DNA of 64,000 nt from Diphasiastrum complanatum (GCA_029204225.1 CM055097.1:9537920-9601919), one strand, 5' to 3'. Counted from the first letter of the stretch, positions 1 to 11,922 are shown. Translations and numbers: made by a program. Notes: a model not told the origin generated them from the sequence alone.

Positions 1-1040
1 GAACAACATACTCAACAACAAACGAGAACTCATGTCAATTTATAATAATATAATTTCAAGTATATTCCACAAGATTTATATGAATTACACTCATCTCCTA
101 GCGTTGGACATAGTGGCATGCTAAAGACATATCAAACAATTAGGAAGTTGTTTAAATGGGCTAGAATGAAAAAGGATACATTTATATACTTATGTGTAGG
201 AGTGGACCTCGTGTTGGGCTAATAAAGTGGAGCATGCCAAACAACCAGGTTTGTTACATCCACTATCAATTCCCACGTAGCATTGGAAGTATAAGTATGA
301 AGTTCATACCTTCCTTGCCCATAGCAACCAGAGGTTATGTGACATTTATGTGGTGGTGGATAGGCCTACAAAGTATGCACATTTTTTGCATGACAAAATC
401 ACTAACAGTGCAGCACTAGCAAGTAGTGCAAATTTTTTTAAAGAATGTCTTTAAACTACTTGGAATACCAAAGGAAATAGTGAGTCATGGATAACAGATC
501 TGTTTTCAATTTATAGGTGTTAATGGATAAATTAGGCACTAAATTGTGCTTAAGTACATCTTTTAATCCAGAAATTGATGGATAGACAGAAAGGTTCAAT
601 CAATGGCTGGAGTGCTATTTACGACTTTTTGTGTCAGATCACCAAAAAAAAGTGGATAGAATGGTTATATCTAGCTGAATCCTGTTATAATACCACTCCA
701 CATGTATCAATAGACATGACACAGTTTTATGCATTATATGGTCTGAGCTATTACAACCTACCAATGTGAATTTAACAGAACTTGTGGTTCCAGCAGCTGT
801 GGATTAGATTCACACATGCATGATATTTTGAAAGCTAATCGAGAGCATATTAGGGTAGCACAACAACGAATGAAGCAGTTTGTTGATCAGAAGAAATCTT
901 TTCATGAGTTTGCAGAGATGAAGCTGTTGTGGACATGACATCCTCAACAAAAGAACATGGTGTTGAATATTTGGAGCGCTAAACAAACAATCAATCACGT
1001 GTCTTCATTTTTTAGGACAAAAATGTTGAAGTAGGGGAAG
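1..1040 (+). pseudogene. Ty3/gypsy integrase relic, left end outside window
   Basis: Conceptual + strand translation, read across several frameshifts and stops, gives a gypsy integrase: a decayed zinc-binding part (about 60-230), then a core with text such as AKQPGLLHPLSIPT and YVVVDRPTKYAHFLH (about 235-400), then SFNPEIDG.TERFNQ (about 560-605), which matches the usual NPQTDGQTERVNQ stretch near the catalytic Glu. Further on, VDQKKSFHEFAEM fits the C-terminal part. In-frame stops and frameshifts make it non-functional. A purine run (GTAGGGGAAG, 1031-1040) directly before a TGTC-starting sequence is the expected polypurine tract plus 3' LTR. Family assignment is from motif order and is fairly secure; the lineage is not resolved. 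Confidence 0.75.
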
Positions 1041-1560
1041 TGTCATGTACTCTCAGCACATAAGTGCTCAATAATATTTCATAATATCCAATGTAATTTC
1101 TGTTGGGCCCAAAAGGAATTATCCTTAAGAATAAGGCGGTTCCCTCTAATGACCCATCAAAGGCCCAAGCACACTTAATAAGACCTAGCAAGTGCTAATT
1201 GTTCTTCAAGATAGTTATGTTTAGTTAAGGGCTTTGTCTATAAGTAGGCAAGTGACACATTATTGGAATCTTTTGGCTCATTTGCAATTGAGAGAACTTG
1301 GAGCTCCATCTCCTTTCCTCCTTTGTGAGTGTGTCACGCCTTGGGGTTTACCCCTTGCTAGGTTTCATGTGCCCAATCCACATGAATCCATGCCCTATTA
1401 AATGCTTGTAATGCCATCCATATCTACTCATTTTTAATGTGGTTTGCATGGAGATTCTTGTGTCATTGGCTTCTTGTGCTTATGCTATCGTGAGTGCTTT
1501 GTGTTTGCCTTGCTTTTAGCTTTAATTTCATCTCGTTGCTCGTTACTTGGGTTTGACACA
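1041..1560 (+). repeat. 3' LTR of the gypsy relic
   Basis: It begins TGTCATG immediately after a polypurine tract and appears to end at TTGACACA near 1560, giving TG...CA ends with short inverted TGTC/GACA tips. A TATA-like box (TATAAGTAG) lies at 1239-1247, in a sensible position for U3/R. The right border is inferred from sequence alone, because the partner 5' LTR lies outside the window. Confidence 0.6.
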
Positions 1561-2160
1561 TGACAATATGTCCAATTTTCATGAGAAAGATAAAGCAAGA
1601 TATAGGTCTCTGAGGCAATGAGAGCTTGAAATTTGTGAATTCTTGTTTCATAGCAACAGTTGCAGAATTACTAGCTATAGGCAATCATAAAAATAGGTCC
1701 ACCTACCTTTCAAATGTGCCATAAATGGCATGAAACATGTCGGGAATGTGGTAACAATGATGACAAGTGGAATAATGAGCTGAGAAAGCCCAAAATTTCT
1801 ATGAATAACATGTCGAAATTAAAGTATTCTGATAACATAAAATAATGTGTTTTAAGTTACCTCAAGAATGATGTTTGAATTTGCCCAAATGTTTCAAAGA
1901 TGAGGCACGAATGATAGTGATTGTAAGGTTGAGCTGAATTGCTCCAGAGTTGTCCCACAATAGGATTGGTGGTGCAAACAACAAAGTGAAGAATTGCTTC
2001 TTTGCTTCAAGAATATCACCAGGTTTATGTCTCTGAAGGATTTCAATTTAGTAAAGAGGAGCTTCGATGAAGTCAAAACATGACACAATGAACCATGAAC
2101 TTGATGCCACTTAAAGCAATGAAAAACATAAAATTGAAAGGATATTATTGAAAAGCCCCC
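1561..2160. other. Intergenic, no gene seen
   Basis: AT-rich sequence with no supported coding region. Short open frames on both strands have no recognisable motif. It is probably old transposon sequence. Confidence 0.4.
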
Positions 2161-2161
2161 T

Positions 2162-2737
2162 TGTTGGTCTAACTATGATTCAATATACAGGATAAAAGAC
2201 AATTGATAATAAGTCTTACATCCAATGATAATTAAATCCAAGCATGAAGAGATTTCTCACATATCAAAACTAAGTAAGAAGTGGTAGTAGCACTCCCAAC
2301 AACCACTTCTGGTAGGTATAGGGAGTAAAAGCTGAATATCAAGTATTGAGGGATGAAACAAAGTACAAAACAGCTTTTATGGTTGAAAGAATGATATGCA
2401 AATTACAGGCTTTCTTACTAACAATATTGTGTTGAGAGGTGTATTTTCAAATAATCTCGTGTGCTCTAATGAGCCCCTTTTTTGGCATTGGAACTTTTCT
2501 CCTCAAATATATTAAGGACATACATTTAAGGCCACCTAGCAGTTGGACCCAGTACTTCCCAAAGTGCTATTCAGAATAGGCTTTAAATTTATTAAAAGAC
2601 TATAAATAGGGATCAAGGACACTCATTCCATATCTTTTTTATTGGTCATCTTTAGTAATCTCTGAAGTAGATCGTTCATCAATGTAAGTCATCTTCATGC
2701 TGCGTGTAATGCCATATCTATGAATTTTGTTCATAAC
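2162..2737 (+). repeat. Probable 5' LTR with TATA box
   Basis: A clear TATA box (TATAAATAGG, 2601-2610) is followed about 130 bp later by a primer-binding-like sequence at 2738. That is the layout of U3-R-U5 followed by the PBS. The left border (a TGTTGG near 2162) is a guess; the right border lies within a few bases of 2733-2737. No matching 3' LTR was found, so it may be solo or truncated. Confidence 0.45.
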
Positions 2738-2752
2738 TTGGTATCAAAGCAC
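2738..2752 (+). other. LTR-retrotransposon primer-binding site
   Basis: TTGGTATCAAAGCAC resembles the complement of the plant initiator tRNA-Met 3' end (normally TGGTATCAGAGC). The same variant occurs at 22997, so the two leaders are probably from related elements. Confidence 0.6.
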
Positions 2753-3426
2753 TTTCCCAAGCAGCTGGAAAGGTGCTAAATTCTTTTACTGCTATATTTT
2801 TTTCTCTGGTTGTTTTCTCTCTCGTCATTTTTCACTCTCTAAACATTTTCTCTCTCTAGACCTAAGCAAGACTTCTTTTTCATATTTTGTCGTAACTTTT
2901 TCATCTGTGATCACAATTGAGTTCTATCAAATGCATTGGTTTGCTAGCACCTAAGTGCCCTTGGAGAAGTGATTTCTTTGCTGGCCATTTTTAGAAAATG
3001 GTAATCTTTTTCTTTTGAGAAAACTCATCTTTTTTGTATTTTTTTACTAGTTGGAGATAATCCTATACATGAAGTAAAACTATCGATCCAAGTTTCATGT
3101 GGAGCCCTAGATCAAAAGTTATTGCCAAGTCAAGTATTTTGGTCAAAAGAGGAATTTTTCCAATTCATGTTTCAGAACTTTATGTAATACCATAGATGCA
3201 CAGAAAAGCGTTTCTGAGGGCACGCGTTTCGGAAAACGTGTCCTCCCAGAATCGTACTACATTTCTTTTCTTTTCTTTTGGAAAAATAGCTTATGGTTGA
3301 AATTTTTTTAGGGGATCAATGGTCAAACCAGTGTTTTGCATCTCAAAAGTGCAGTAGATGGGGCACAAACAGATCTTATTTTCAATAGCTATTTGTTGTT
3401 ATTTGCTCTGGTTTTCAATAAATGCT

Positions 3427-3484
3427 CAGGGGGTTCGGGGGGCGGTAGCCCCCCGGTGGGGGGTTTGGGGGGCAACGCCCCCCA
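3427..3484. repeat. GC-rich double hairpin / G-run cluster
   Basis: Two GGGGGGC(N3-4)GCCCCCC-type inverted repeats sit side by side, separated by a G-rich spacer, in otherwise AT-rich DNA. Each can form a short GC stem, and the G-runs could instead form a quadruplex. Confidence 0.6.
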
Positions 3485-3712
3485 ACTGACTGAGCAAAAA
3501 CACTCTTACTGGGACCATCTGTGATCGTAACGAACAGGCTAGAGGTTAGTTTTGAATGTTATCCTTTACAGAACCCAACATAGATAAATGCACCTAAACT
3601 GGACCATCTTGCACCCGAAACAGTCGGCAAACTACACAGTGATTATGCTCTTAAATAAAGCTTTCATCTGATACCCATATTGCTCGTAAAAAAACCAATA
3701 TATGTATATATG

Positions 3713-3716
<4 letters not shown>

Positions 3717-3756
<40 letters not shown>
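3717..3756. repeat. (TA)n microsatellite
   Basis: Uninterrupted TA dinucleotides for about 40 bp. Confidence 0.95.
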
Positions 3757-3757
<1 letters not shown>

Positions 3758-3861
3758 CGTTTATGAAATTTTTTTGTATTTTTCAGAAACGCATTTCTGA
3801 ACCGCGTTTCTGAACGTGATTCTAAAACGCATTTCAGAAACGCAATGCGTCTATGATTCTA

Positions 3862-5030
3862 AATGATATGATTGAAGAATCATAAATGGATACTTAATGG
3901 ACATTAGAAGATTATAAGGAAATGTGGGAATTCTTAAGATAATGAGTAATTCTTGATCAATTGAGAGAGTTAAGAATCTAGATCAGTCAATCTAAATTTC
4001 TTTACTTCAGTGCATACTTGAGATTGTGTAAATCTCACAGGCATTTTCATTAAGTAATTTGTTTACTTATTAGGAATTTGTTTATTTTAGTGGATGAAAT
4101 TCTACTACAGATTGTAGTCAAGGAATGCTTGTGTACTGTTTTCAGCCTAAATCTCCGGTTCATTAGGAGACAGACAAGTCTATTAAGATTGAATGGTTGC
4201 TATTTCCATGCACATGTTGCTAGGAATAGAGCACTTAACTCAAGAGAGTATCTGGGGTACTCAAAATTGAGTTAAAGTCATTTTTATTTTGATGGATCTC
4301 CTAGAGATTTTGGTAGGATGAATTGTTGTACTTTAGTTTTTCTGAAAAAATTCTAAGTGTATTGGTACCAAGAAGCATTTATGACAGGTTTGCAAGAAAT
4401 TGTGGATGGTCTTGGACTATAATTGTTTGGATCTCTAACTTTTGAACATTGATTTCCAATGTAAGGTGACATTTCACCCAAAGATTCATGTAAATTAAAG
4501 TTACGTGAAGATGATGTTACTAGATTGGAAAGAATCAGGCCCAATAGGAAAATTTATCTCTTAGTGTACTTCTAAAGGCAGATATAGTACTTTAGTGCAG
4601 AGATAGATAATTTGAGAATTATTCCATCTCTAAGTACTGATTTGATATTGAAGTCAGACTAAGGATGGGTTTTCAGGGTAAATGTGAAAGTTAAAAGATT
4701 GATTTGTTAGCTTTTGAACCTGGTCTTTAGGATTGGTCGATTGCTCATCCTACGTATCATGTAAACTTAGTTTATATGATGATGACAGTTGGATGTATTG
4801 AAGATTTTACCCATTTGGAGGACTTATTGCTCAATGTACCTTTGGAACTTGAAAGAGTACTCAAAACCAAAGATAAACAATTGAGAAAATCGTTCTATCT
4901 CTGAGTGCTTAATTAGGTTGGTTGATCTGATTGAGGATAATGATTCATGGGAAAGAGTTAAAAGCATACAAATGTGGATCTTCCCTAGTTGCTCGTTTTG
5001 AGGACAGAACTTGATTTAAAGGGGGGAGAA
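3862..5030 (+). other. Degraded 3' interior of a gypsy element
   Basis: No intact gene is present. The right end carries the typical gypsy tail: a short coding-like end (FRGQNLI.RGENVT, about 4995-5040) and a strong polypurine tract (AAAGGGGGGAGAA, 5018-5030) directly before the LTR at 5031. The remaining sequence is too decayed to assign to a domain. Confidence 0.45.
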
Positions 5031-5561
5031 TGTTACGTCCATGTCCAGTATGTGAGATTTGGAAAAATTCTTGACATGAATAGCCGATCACTCCAGTGTA
5101 TGCGGTTATTAGTTATGCCTCGTCATTCCAGACTTGGCCGATAAAGTAATTAATAATCATATGAGGTCCCAGACCTATAATTAGACATAGGAGCACTTGC
5201 ATGGTGTTTGACTGCTGTAATGCAAAAATAGGAGGTCAATTGCTTAAAGGTTCGTCTCCATTTATCTCTCCACCTCCGCCTTCACCTTCGCTTATCTCAG
5301 CCACGTTCACTGAGAGTCGTCTCATGCACTTTCAGGTTGCATGGGGATCCTAAGAGGAATATCGCCCTTCTACCTATTGGATTTTCTGATCCTTGTAGCC
5401 AGGAGCCCCTCCTCTCTTGCATTCATTCACCATGGCATGAGGGTGAAGTGGTTAAGTTATTGACTAGCCATTTCCTGTTGGTTGGGTGGTTTTGCTCCAC
5501 AGGTGTCCTTTCGGTTGCATGCAATAGAATCTAGTCAGATCTTCACTAGGCGATCTTTACA
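5031..5561 (+). repeat. Gypsy 3' LTR
   Basis: Starts TGTTACGTCC directly after the polypurine tract and ends GATCTTTACA. Its 3' part (CCATGGCATGAGGGTGA..., then GGTTGGGTGGTTT..., then GATCTTTACA) matches in order the LTR ending at 22996, so both belong to one family. Confidence 0.65.
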
Positions 5562-6315
5562 ATATGTTTATCTAGTCAAAATCAATTTTCTTTGAACGTG
5601 TCGTTCATCAATATCTATTCCCTCACAAAATTACTCACTGAGAGCAAGGCCATCATGCATGTGAAAATTGGCAAATTCTAGCTTGATTTGCACATAGGTT
5701 TTGGTACATACTGCAATCCACACGTGTGAGGGCATGTTCACATGTGTGAGTTTAGGTCTAGGGTAGTTAGATATCAATCATAGGGATTAGTTAGGTTAGT
5801 AGGTCATGATTCCTCAAAACATGGAGGTAGTTGATCAACCTAGCCATCAAATTGGCATGACTCTAGGGTCAGGTAAGATTGATATATTAGGGCAAGAAAT
5901 GTCAATTCGTCTCCTTATTACATGCTGAATTTTCACCTAACTTCAAAAGTGAAGAGCCCTATTGTACATACAATCCATTGTTCCATAGTGAGGAGATCGA
6001 ATTTTGAGAGCACATTGGCAATCTCAAGTTTCCTCTACATTTGTCTTGTGTTTTTGTGAATGCTTTGCAAACTAAACTTGATTACTATCATTCTCTGATA
6101 ACAGGCCGTACTGGAGGCCGTATAACACACATGTGGGGTCGCATTTCCATGTTTGAGCATTGTATTAGATTGCTCTTGATTGTGTGATCCATAATTGCTT
6201 TTCTAGATCAAGAAATTGGTAACTAGTTTTGCAATAGATTGGTGTATCAATCAATCAATCTCTTTTGGAGTCTTTTATATGCTTATTTTTGGTTCTAAGT
6301 ATTGTACTTTCAACA
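5562..6315 (+). repeat. Region containing a copia 5' LTR, left border unresolved
   Basis: The right border is clear: TTTCAACA at 6308-6315 is followed directly by a canonical primer-binding site. Where the LTR starts between 5562 and about 6000 could not be fixed. No coding region is seen. Confidence 0.45.
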
Positions 6316-6328
6316 TGGTATCAGAGCC
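6316..6328 (+). other. Primer-binding site, tRNA-iMet type
   Basis: TGGTATCAGAGCC is the standard plant LTR-retrotransposon primer site and lies directly after the LTR's CA end. It marks the start of the copia interior. Confidence 0.75.
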
Positions 6329-6879
6329 AAGTACAAGAGGATAATCAATGATCAAAGCACAATCCATTTTTGGCAAGCTGTTGCTAGATAACTAGTCTTG
6401 TGAGGGTGAGTTGAAGTCCTAGTGTGAAGATTTGGAATCCAAACTTGGTGAAGGTTAGCAGCCGTACTGTTCACATGTGTGGGCACCTTTGTACCTACAT
6501 TTAATCTTTATTGTTCACAAGATCCAAACACTTTGATTCTACATCATCTTGATGAGTTTTTTTGGATAGTCTTGAAAAATCGTCAATTAGGGCAGATGAA
6601 CCTTCAATTCTCATAAAGAAAATGTTTGACTTCAATTAGATTTGACTTAGTGTCATGAGATCTAATTAATTGAGGCTGAGTTCAAGCCCTTTAAATGTGT
6701 TTTATAGGTCTTGAAGAACCGTCAAGAAGAGGGAGAGAAATTTAGTCATGTTTTTTGTCCAAATCTAGTGAAATTGATAGGACTTGATAGTTTTTTGTTA
6801 TAGAATCTCATCTTATCTCCATTCTATCTTTGTAAGAGAATGTGAGGACAGTGATTAGAAGTCCAAAGAAAGGGCTAGA

Positions 6880-7800
6880 AGTCAAATTTGAGGTAATCAA
6901 AACAAGTAGGAAGCTTGGGATTCTTTAAAAGCTATATATATATCCAACAACACTTCAAGAGTGCTTATGCTAAGAAACGAAATCTTACAAAGCATGAGGT
7001 AAAGTGATGAAAGTGCACAAGAGTATCTGCTAAGGATCAAGTCTCTCAACAAATAACTAGCTTCTTTTGGAGACAAGATAATTGATAATGAGCTTGTACA
7101 AGTGATCCTCAATGGCTTAGGAGGTGTTCTCCAATTTGGTTCAAAACTTTACCATCCAATATGTCTTACCTTCTATTGACAAGCTACATAGTGTGCTTGT
7201 GGCCGAGGAGAGTAGGATCCTACATGTCAAGAGTAGGATGAGTTCCCTATCTTTGCATGATGGAGATGAGAAAGCCAACTTCTCATTCAAAGGCAAAAAA
7301 AAGACCAAGGGAATCAAGAAGAATCAAAGCAAGGAGGCCAAGGAAGAGGTTCAAAGGGGAAGATATACAAGTCAAGGCTAAAATGTTTCTTTTGTGGAAG
7401 GGGCATTTTACATCCAAGTGCTAAGAGAAGCAAAAAGCACAAGAAGAGAGCAAACAAGGGAACCTTGCACAAGAAGAGGAGGAAGATGAGAAAATCGCAT
7501 CTTAAATGGCATCTACATCCCCTCACCAACAAGCAAAGGCAATTCAAGGTGGATTGATAGTGGGCAAGTTCCCACATGACTTATGAAAAGGACTTCTTCT
7601 TAACTCAACACTCTTTTAATGATGCTAAAAAAAATTTCTTTATTGCAAGTGATGAAGAGTGTAGAATAGATGGCATTGGTACCATCTCTTTATGTCTAGA
7701 ATCTTCTAAAAGTATGGATCTAGACAATGACCTTTATGTTTCATAAATGACAAAGAACTTGCTAAGTGTTGGTCAACTAATGGATAGTGGCTTAGATGTC
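6880..7800 (+). pseudogene. Ty1/copia gag and start of protease, decayed
   Basis: Across frame changes, the + strand encodes a copia gag of the UBN2 type: AWDSLKAIYISNNTS-like text near 6910, then ESAQEYLLRIKSLN, then IDNELVQVILNGLG. A Lys/Gln-rich stretch follows (7290-7380). A CCHC zinc knuckle (C-FF-C-GRG-HFTSK-C, about 7384-7422) is broken by a one-base frameshift in its middle. Downstream, DEECRIDGIGTISL and KNLLSVGQLMDSGLDV (about 7650-7800) are the flap and C-terminal part of the copia protease/pre-integrase join. Integrase and reverse transcriptase are missing. It belongs with the primer site at 6316. Confidence 0.7.
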
Positions 7801-7804
7801 AACT

Positions 7805-8085
7805 CAACAACCCCCACTATGATGGCCATTTATGTAAATAATTTGCAAATTTTCAAAGTCATGTGACATATCAACCAAGTTGTGTTTCATTGTGAATTTT
7901 TTGCTTTGTCTGAGTACATTAAAGTACCACCCTTAACGTATAGCCCAGACACCAACATGCAACAACCCCACTATGATGGGAAGAATTTTTACCATTTATG
8001 TAAATATTTTGCAAATTTTCAAAGTCATGTCACATATCGACCAAGTTGTGTTTCATTGTCTCAAAACGTTAAATTTTTGCTTTGT
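7805..8085 (+). repeat. Direct duplication, period about 155 bp
   Basis: The segment starting CAACAACCCCCACTATGATG at 7805 recurs at 7960, and the match continues through CAAATTTTCAAAGTCATGT and AAGTTGTGTTTCATTGT to about 8085, with small indels. It lies at the truncated end of the copia relic. Confidence 0.75.
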
Positions 8086-8765
8086 AATCAGTCTCAACAT
8101 GCTTGATAATGATGGTCTGAAGTCGGCATCCAGGTTCCAAGGATGAGAAAATTTCAATTTCATGTTGTTGATGATATTTAGCCTTGTTGTGTAGGTGAAA
8201 CATATTGTGAAGCCTGGATGCCCTGAAGATGTATTAAAAGCTGCTCTTAGTTCGGTGGCCTCACTTGCAGAAATATTATCCATGATGTCTACTCCAGCTT
8301 ATCGTAGTATCAAGCCTTTCTAAGATGCATGAGAAAAAGCAATAGGTTAGATCATGTTGTAATTCTGAGAAAGTAGTAAATCGAACATATTATGCATTGT
8401 TTACGAATGTGTTGGTAGTCAAGAACTTTGTCACATCTCTTATTTTAATGGCTTACATCATCTTAACCTAATTATAAGAAGCAACATATTTTAAGGCTTT
8501 TCTTTTTATTTGGAAGTTTTTCATCCTCATATACAACCTATAAATACAAAATATAGACCTTGTAATTAAGGGTTATAGAAGGTAGATCATCGTGTTAGGT
8601 TGGAATTTTTTATTCACTTTTGGATGCAAAAATTTGCAAAAAAATAATTTTCAAAAGGTTATAATTGAATCATTGAAGCTTGATAAGTTTTGAAGGGCGT
8701 GGAAGGCTTACATTTTAACATTGATGTAAATATTCTAGTTTTACAAAACAAGATGACATCTAAGG

Positions 8766-8768
<3 letters not shown>
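8086..8768. other. Intergenic, no gene seen
   Basis: AT-rich, with no supported open frame or recognisable motif. Confidence 0.4.

Positions 8769-8834
<66 letters not shown>
8769..8834. repeat. (GA)n microsatellite
   Basis: 33 uninterrupted GA units. It ends within two bases of the broken left edge of the LTR copy that starts at 8836. Confidence 0.95.
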
Positions 8835-8835
<1 letters not shown>

Positions 8836-8838
<3 letters not shown>

Positions 8839-9026
8839 TCCTCTACTCTTCTAAATCTCATGTTAATCTCGATCCATTCATGTGCAACCGCCTTGACATG
8901 ATTGTAGCTAGGTCACCATTTGATTAAATGGGGACAACCACGACGGTCACCTACCAGGATAATGACAACCACTTCTTCTAACCACATGGATGGTGACATC
9001 CACTACTACAGCCAAAATCTACATCA
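8836..9026 (+). repeat. Truncated copia-type LTR, 5' copy
   Basis: This copy matches 11923-12252 from TTATTCCTCTACTCTTCTAA through to CTACATCA. It lacks the first nine bases (TGTCGGATT) and an internal stretch of about 130 bp that the right-hand copy has. The two copies flank the nested gypsy relic. Confidence 0.7.
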
Positions 9027-11037
9027 GACGAAGGGAAAAGCTCTTTGCCAAAGAGTCTATGTGTGACTTTTTTTGCGATGGAATTGTCCTACTTGGGGCA
9101 TAAGATTTTCGAGCGGGGAGTGGAGATTGAGGCCGATCGTATCCAGAGGGTTATTGATTGGCCTATTCTCACCACAGTTTGGGAAATCAAGTCTTTCTTG
9201 GGGTTTGTAGGATTTTTTCGTCAACATATTCCCCAATTTGCTTGATTGGCATTTCCCCTTACCCATGCCTTAAAAGGCTATAAGAAGCTAAGCCGAAGGG
9301 CTAAGAGTCTACTAGTGGTGTGGACGGAGGATGTGAATAATTGTTTTGAGTTGCTTAAGAAAAGTGTCACTTCGGCACCAATACTAATCATTGGCGATCC
9401 TAATAAGGCTTTTTGTGGTTAGGACCGATGCCAGTGATTATGCTATTAGAGCTGTTTTAATGCAGGATGGACATCATGTGACTCATGAAAGCAAGAAACT
9501 CAATCCTGCTCAGTCTAGGTATTGTACCTAGGAGAAAGAACTATTTGCAATTGTTCATTCCTTAAAAATTTGACGACATTATTTGTATGGAGCCAGATTT
9601 GAAGTTTCGACGGATCATCAGACTCTTCGATATTTTTGTGATGCTACAGATTTAAAGGGGAGGCAAGCTAGATGGGCTGAGCTGATGCAAATCTTTGACT
9701 TTTCTATATGTTATTGTAAAAGAAGTCAAAATACTCTAGCGGATGCTTTGAGTTGGTTATCGGTTATTAATCAGTTGTGCTTTACTATTATAGAACCGGG
9801 GTTGTTTCAGTCTCTTCAAGGACTATATGAGTCCGATCCCTTTTTTTCGAAAGTATTGGCAACAAGTACTTTCGGGGGTTGATTCAGGTTTGCAAGATTC
9901 CTCGAATCAGGGAAAGACTGCAACGGATTTTTCTAATTCAAAACAGGATTTTGTTTTGTAAAGGAAAGGTGTGTGTATCGGAGAATGACACTGTAAGAGC
10001 CCAAATCTTGCATGAGTGTCATGATAGTCCATGCGCAGGACATCCGGGTATACAAAGAACACTTGACTTAGTTCGAAGGCAATTTTGGTGGCCTAAGATG
10101 AAAAGTCAGGTAGTGGCCTATGTACTTAAATGTACTAAGTGCCAGTTAAATAAAGCAGAGAGGTTAAAAGCTAGTGGCCTATTACATCCTTTAGATATTC
10201 CTACTGGAGAGTGGAAAAGTATATCTATGGATTTTGTGGTCGAGCTTCCACTTACAGGGAAGGGCCACGATTCGGTTTGGGTCATTGTTGACAGACTTAC
10301 GAAGTTTGCTTAATTTATTCCAACGAAAACTACTGTTAAAGCTTCAGAATTACTAGCTCAACTGTTTGTTGAGAAGCTTTTTCGACTATACGGGCTGCCT
10401 TGCGATATTGTCAGTGACCGTGACCCAAAATTCGCTGGGAATTTTTGGCAAGCAGTATTTGAAAAGTTGGAAACAACTTTAAGTTTGAGTTCTACAAATC
10501 ATCCGGAATCAGACAGTCAAACGGAAAGGACCAATCAGACGATGAAGGATATGCTTCGAGCATATATAGGCCATCGTCAACGACTGGGTGTTTTTTGAGG
10601 GTCCCTAATCACTCTAAAGGCTTGAAAACTAGTAAGTGTGCAAAGTTGGCACCTAGGTATTGCGGTCCTTTTAAGGTTATCCAAGTGATAAACAAGGTCG
10701 CATACAAACTAGACCTTTCAGCTAACGTTGGAATTTATCATGTTTTCCACGTTAGTAAGTTGAAACCCTCGTTGGAGGTTGAGAAAACCCTGGTCCATGT
10801 AAAAGATCTAGTGATGCTTCTTCGTGATGAGTCCGCGAGTGGACCACCTAAACCCGAGGCGATTGTTAATAGCTGGCCGGCATAAAACTCTAAGGAATAG
10901 AGTGCTTCGGAAATTTTTTTTAGTCAGGTGGAGGGGCAAATCAAAAGAAGAGGATACCTGGGAAAAGGAGGCTGATCTCTAGAAGAGTTTTTCAAATTTT
11001 TCCCTACAAGGTAAAATTTAAGTTTAGGGAAAAGGAA
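9027..11037 (+). pseudogene. Ty3/gypsy chromovirus pol relic
   Basis: The relic starts within the reverse transcriptase thumb (KLFAKES.C.F, then LSYLGHKIFERGVEIEADRI and SFLGFVGFFRQHIPQFA). It continues through RNase H (FEVSTDHQTLRYFCDATDLKG then ADALSWL, 9583-9770), the integrase HHCC zinc finger (HECHDSPCAGHPG ... CTKCQ, about 10010-10145), the integrase core (SMDFVVELP, VIVDRLTKFA, GLPCDIVSDRDPKF, then TNHPESDSQTERTNQ), and the C-terminal LDLSANVGIYHVFHVSKLKP. It ends with a chromodomain-like segment (VLRKFFLVRWRGKSKEEDTW, about 10900-10965). There are at least four frameshifts or stops, and gag, protease and most of RT are gone. The polypurine tract AGGGAAAAGGAA (11026-11037) precedes the LTR. 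Confidence 0.85.
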
Positions 11038-11634
11038 TGTTACATACCTATGTAACTAGCAATACTTCAGACCCCTATTGGTCCATTTAGTGTTGGGGGC
11101 TAAATGGCAAGTTACCCTTGAAAAAGGATTACCCTTAGGATTAAGGGTATGTGCCCTTGGATAAGGGCAGGCAAGTGACTATACCTTGGTCGGAGATATG
11201 GAGTCACCTGACCCTTGGATAAGGGGTACCCTTAGGATTAAGGATAGGTGTCTTAGATTAAGGTACTAGTGTTTTTGGTTAAGGGCAGGTAGGTGTCTTT
11301 GCCTTGGATGGAGGTATGGAACCTAAAGAGGTGTTAGAAAGTCATTGGATGACTTGACTATTTTTCTAAACCTTGGGCCTCAACCTTGAACCATATCACT
11401 TTATTGGTCTAGGACCAAAGTATACTTGCACAACTTGGGCATTGGGACCTAGTAGGAGGGCACCCTCCCAAAGGGTCCATTGAGTTCCCAACTCCCACAA
11501 GAAAGGCATTCAAAGAGTCATAGGTTATGGAAGGAATCTCTTGACATTCCATAAGCCTATAGAGGCTCTTGGAGATTCTTCAACTCCCCTAGGCTTCTCT
11601 CTCTCTCATTGGTTGAAAAACTTACTGTCAAACA
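11038..11634 (+). repeat. Chromovirus 3' LTR
   Basis: Begins TGTTACATACC directly after the polypurine tract. The right border near 11634 (TGTCAAACA) is inferred. It contains a U3 duplication with a period of about 97 bp: ACCCTTAGGATTAAGG at 11131 and again at 11228, each followed by related text ending GGAG(A/G)TATGGA. Confidence 0.6.
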
Positions 11635-11922
11635 TTAGTCTAAATCAGTACACTTCGACAAATATATTATGTGATAATTAGAGTGTCACTGCCTTATCGG
11701 CCAACCCTAGATTTCACTCTAGGAGTTAGCACATTGAAATTCGATATCACTATGTCAGGGACTTAGATCCTCGACAAAGAAATAAGCTTAACATATTGTT
11801 GAACGTAGGACATGATGGTAGAAGTATTTACCAAGACACTGAGTATTAATGCACACAACAGATTTTGTGCATCGCTAAGTTGGAAGATCACTTGGCATTC
11901 ACGGATCCAGATTAAGGGGGGG
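11635..11922 (+). pseudogene. Copia 3' coding end and polypurine tract
   Basis: A frame near 11810-11915 reads VFTKTLSINAHNRFCASL then WKITWHSRIQIKGG. This is the usual copia RNase H tail (ADIFTK-L ... GV) just before the 3' LTR. The purine run AAGGGGGGG abuts the LTR start at 11923. This is the remaining interior of the outer copia element into which, or next to which, the gypsy copy was placed. Confidence 0.6.

Larger units (their letters stand above)
3189..3861. repeat. Small element with inverted ends (MITE-like)
   Basis: The left end (about 3189-3255) reads CATAGATGCACAGAAAAGCG followed by several CGTTTC(T/G)GA words. The right end (about 3785-3861), read in reverse complement, starts CATAGACGCATTGCGTTTCTGA. 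The two ends are therefore degenerate terminal inverted repeats. No coding capacity is seen. The interior holds a GC-rich hairpin cluster and a TA microsatellite, which may be secondary insertions. Superfamily is not assigned because no convincing target-site duplication was identified. Confidence 0.4.
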
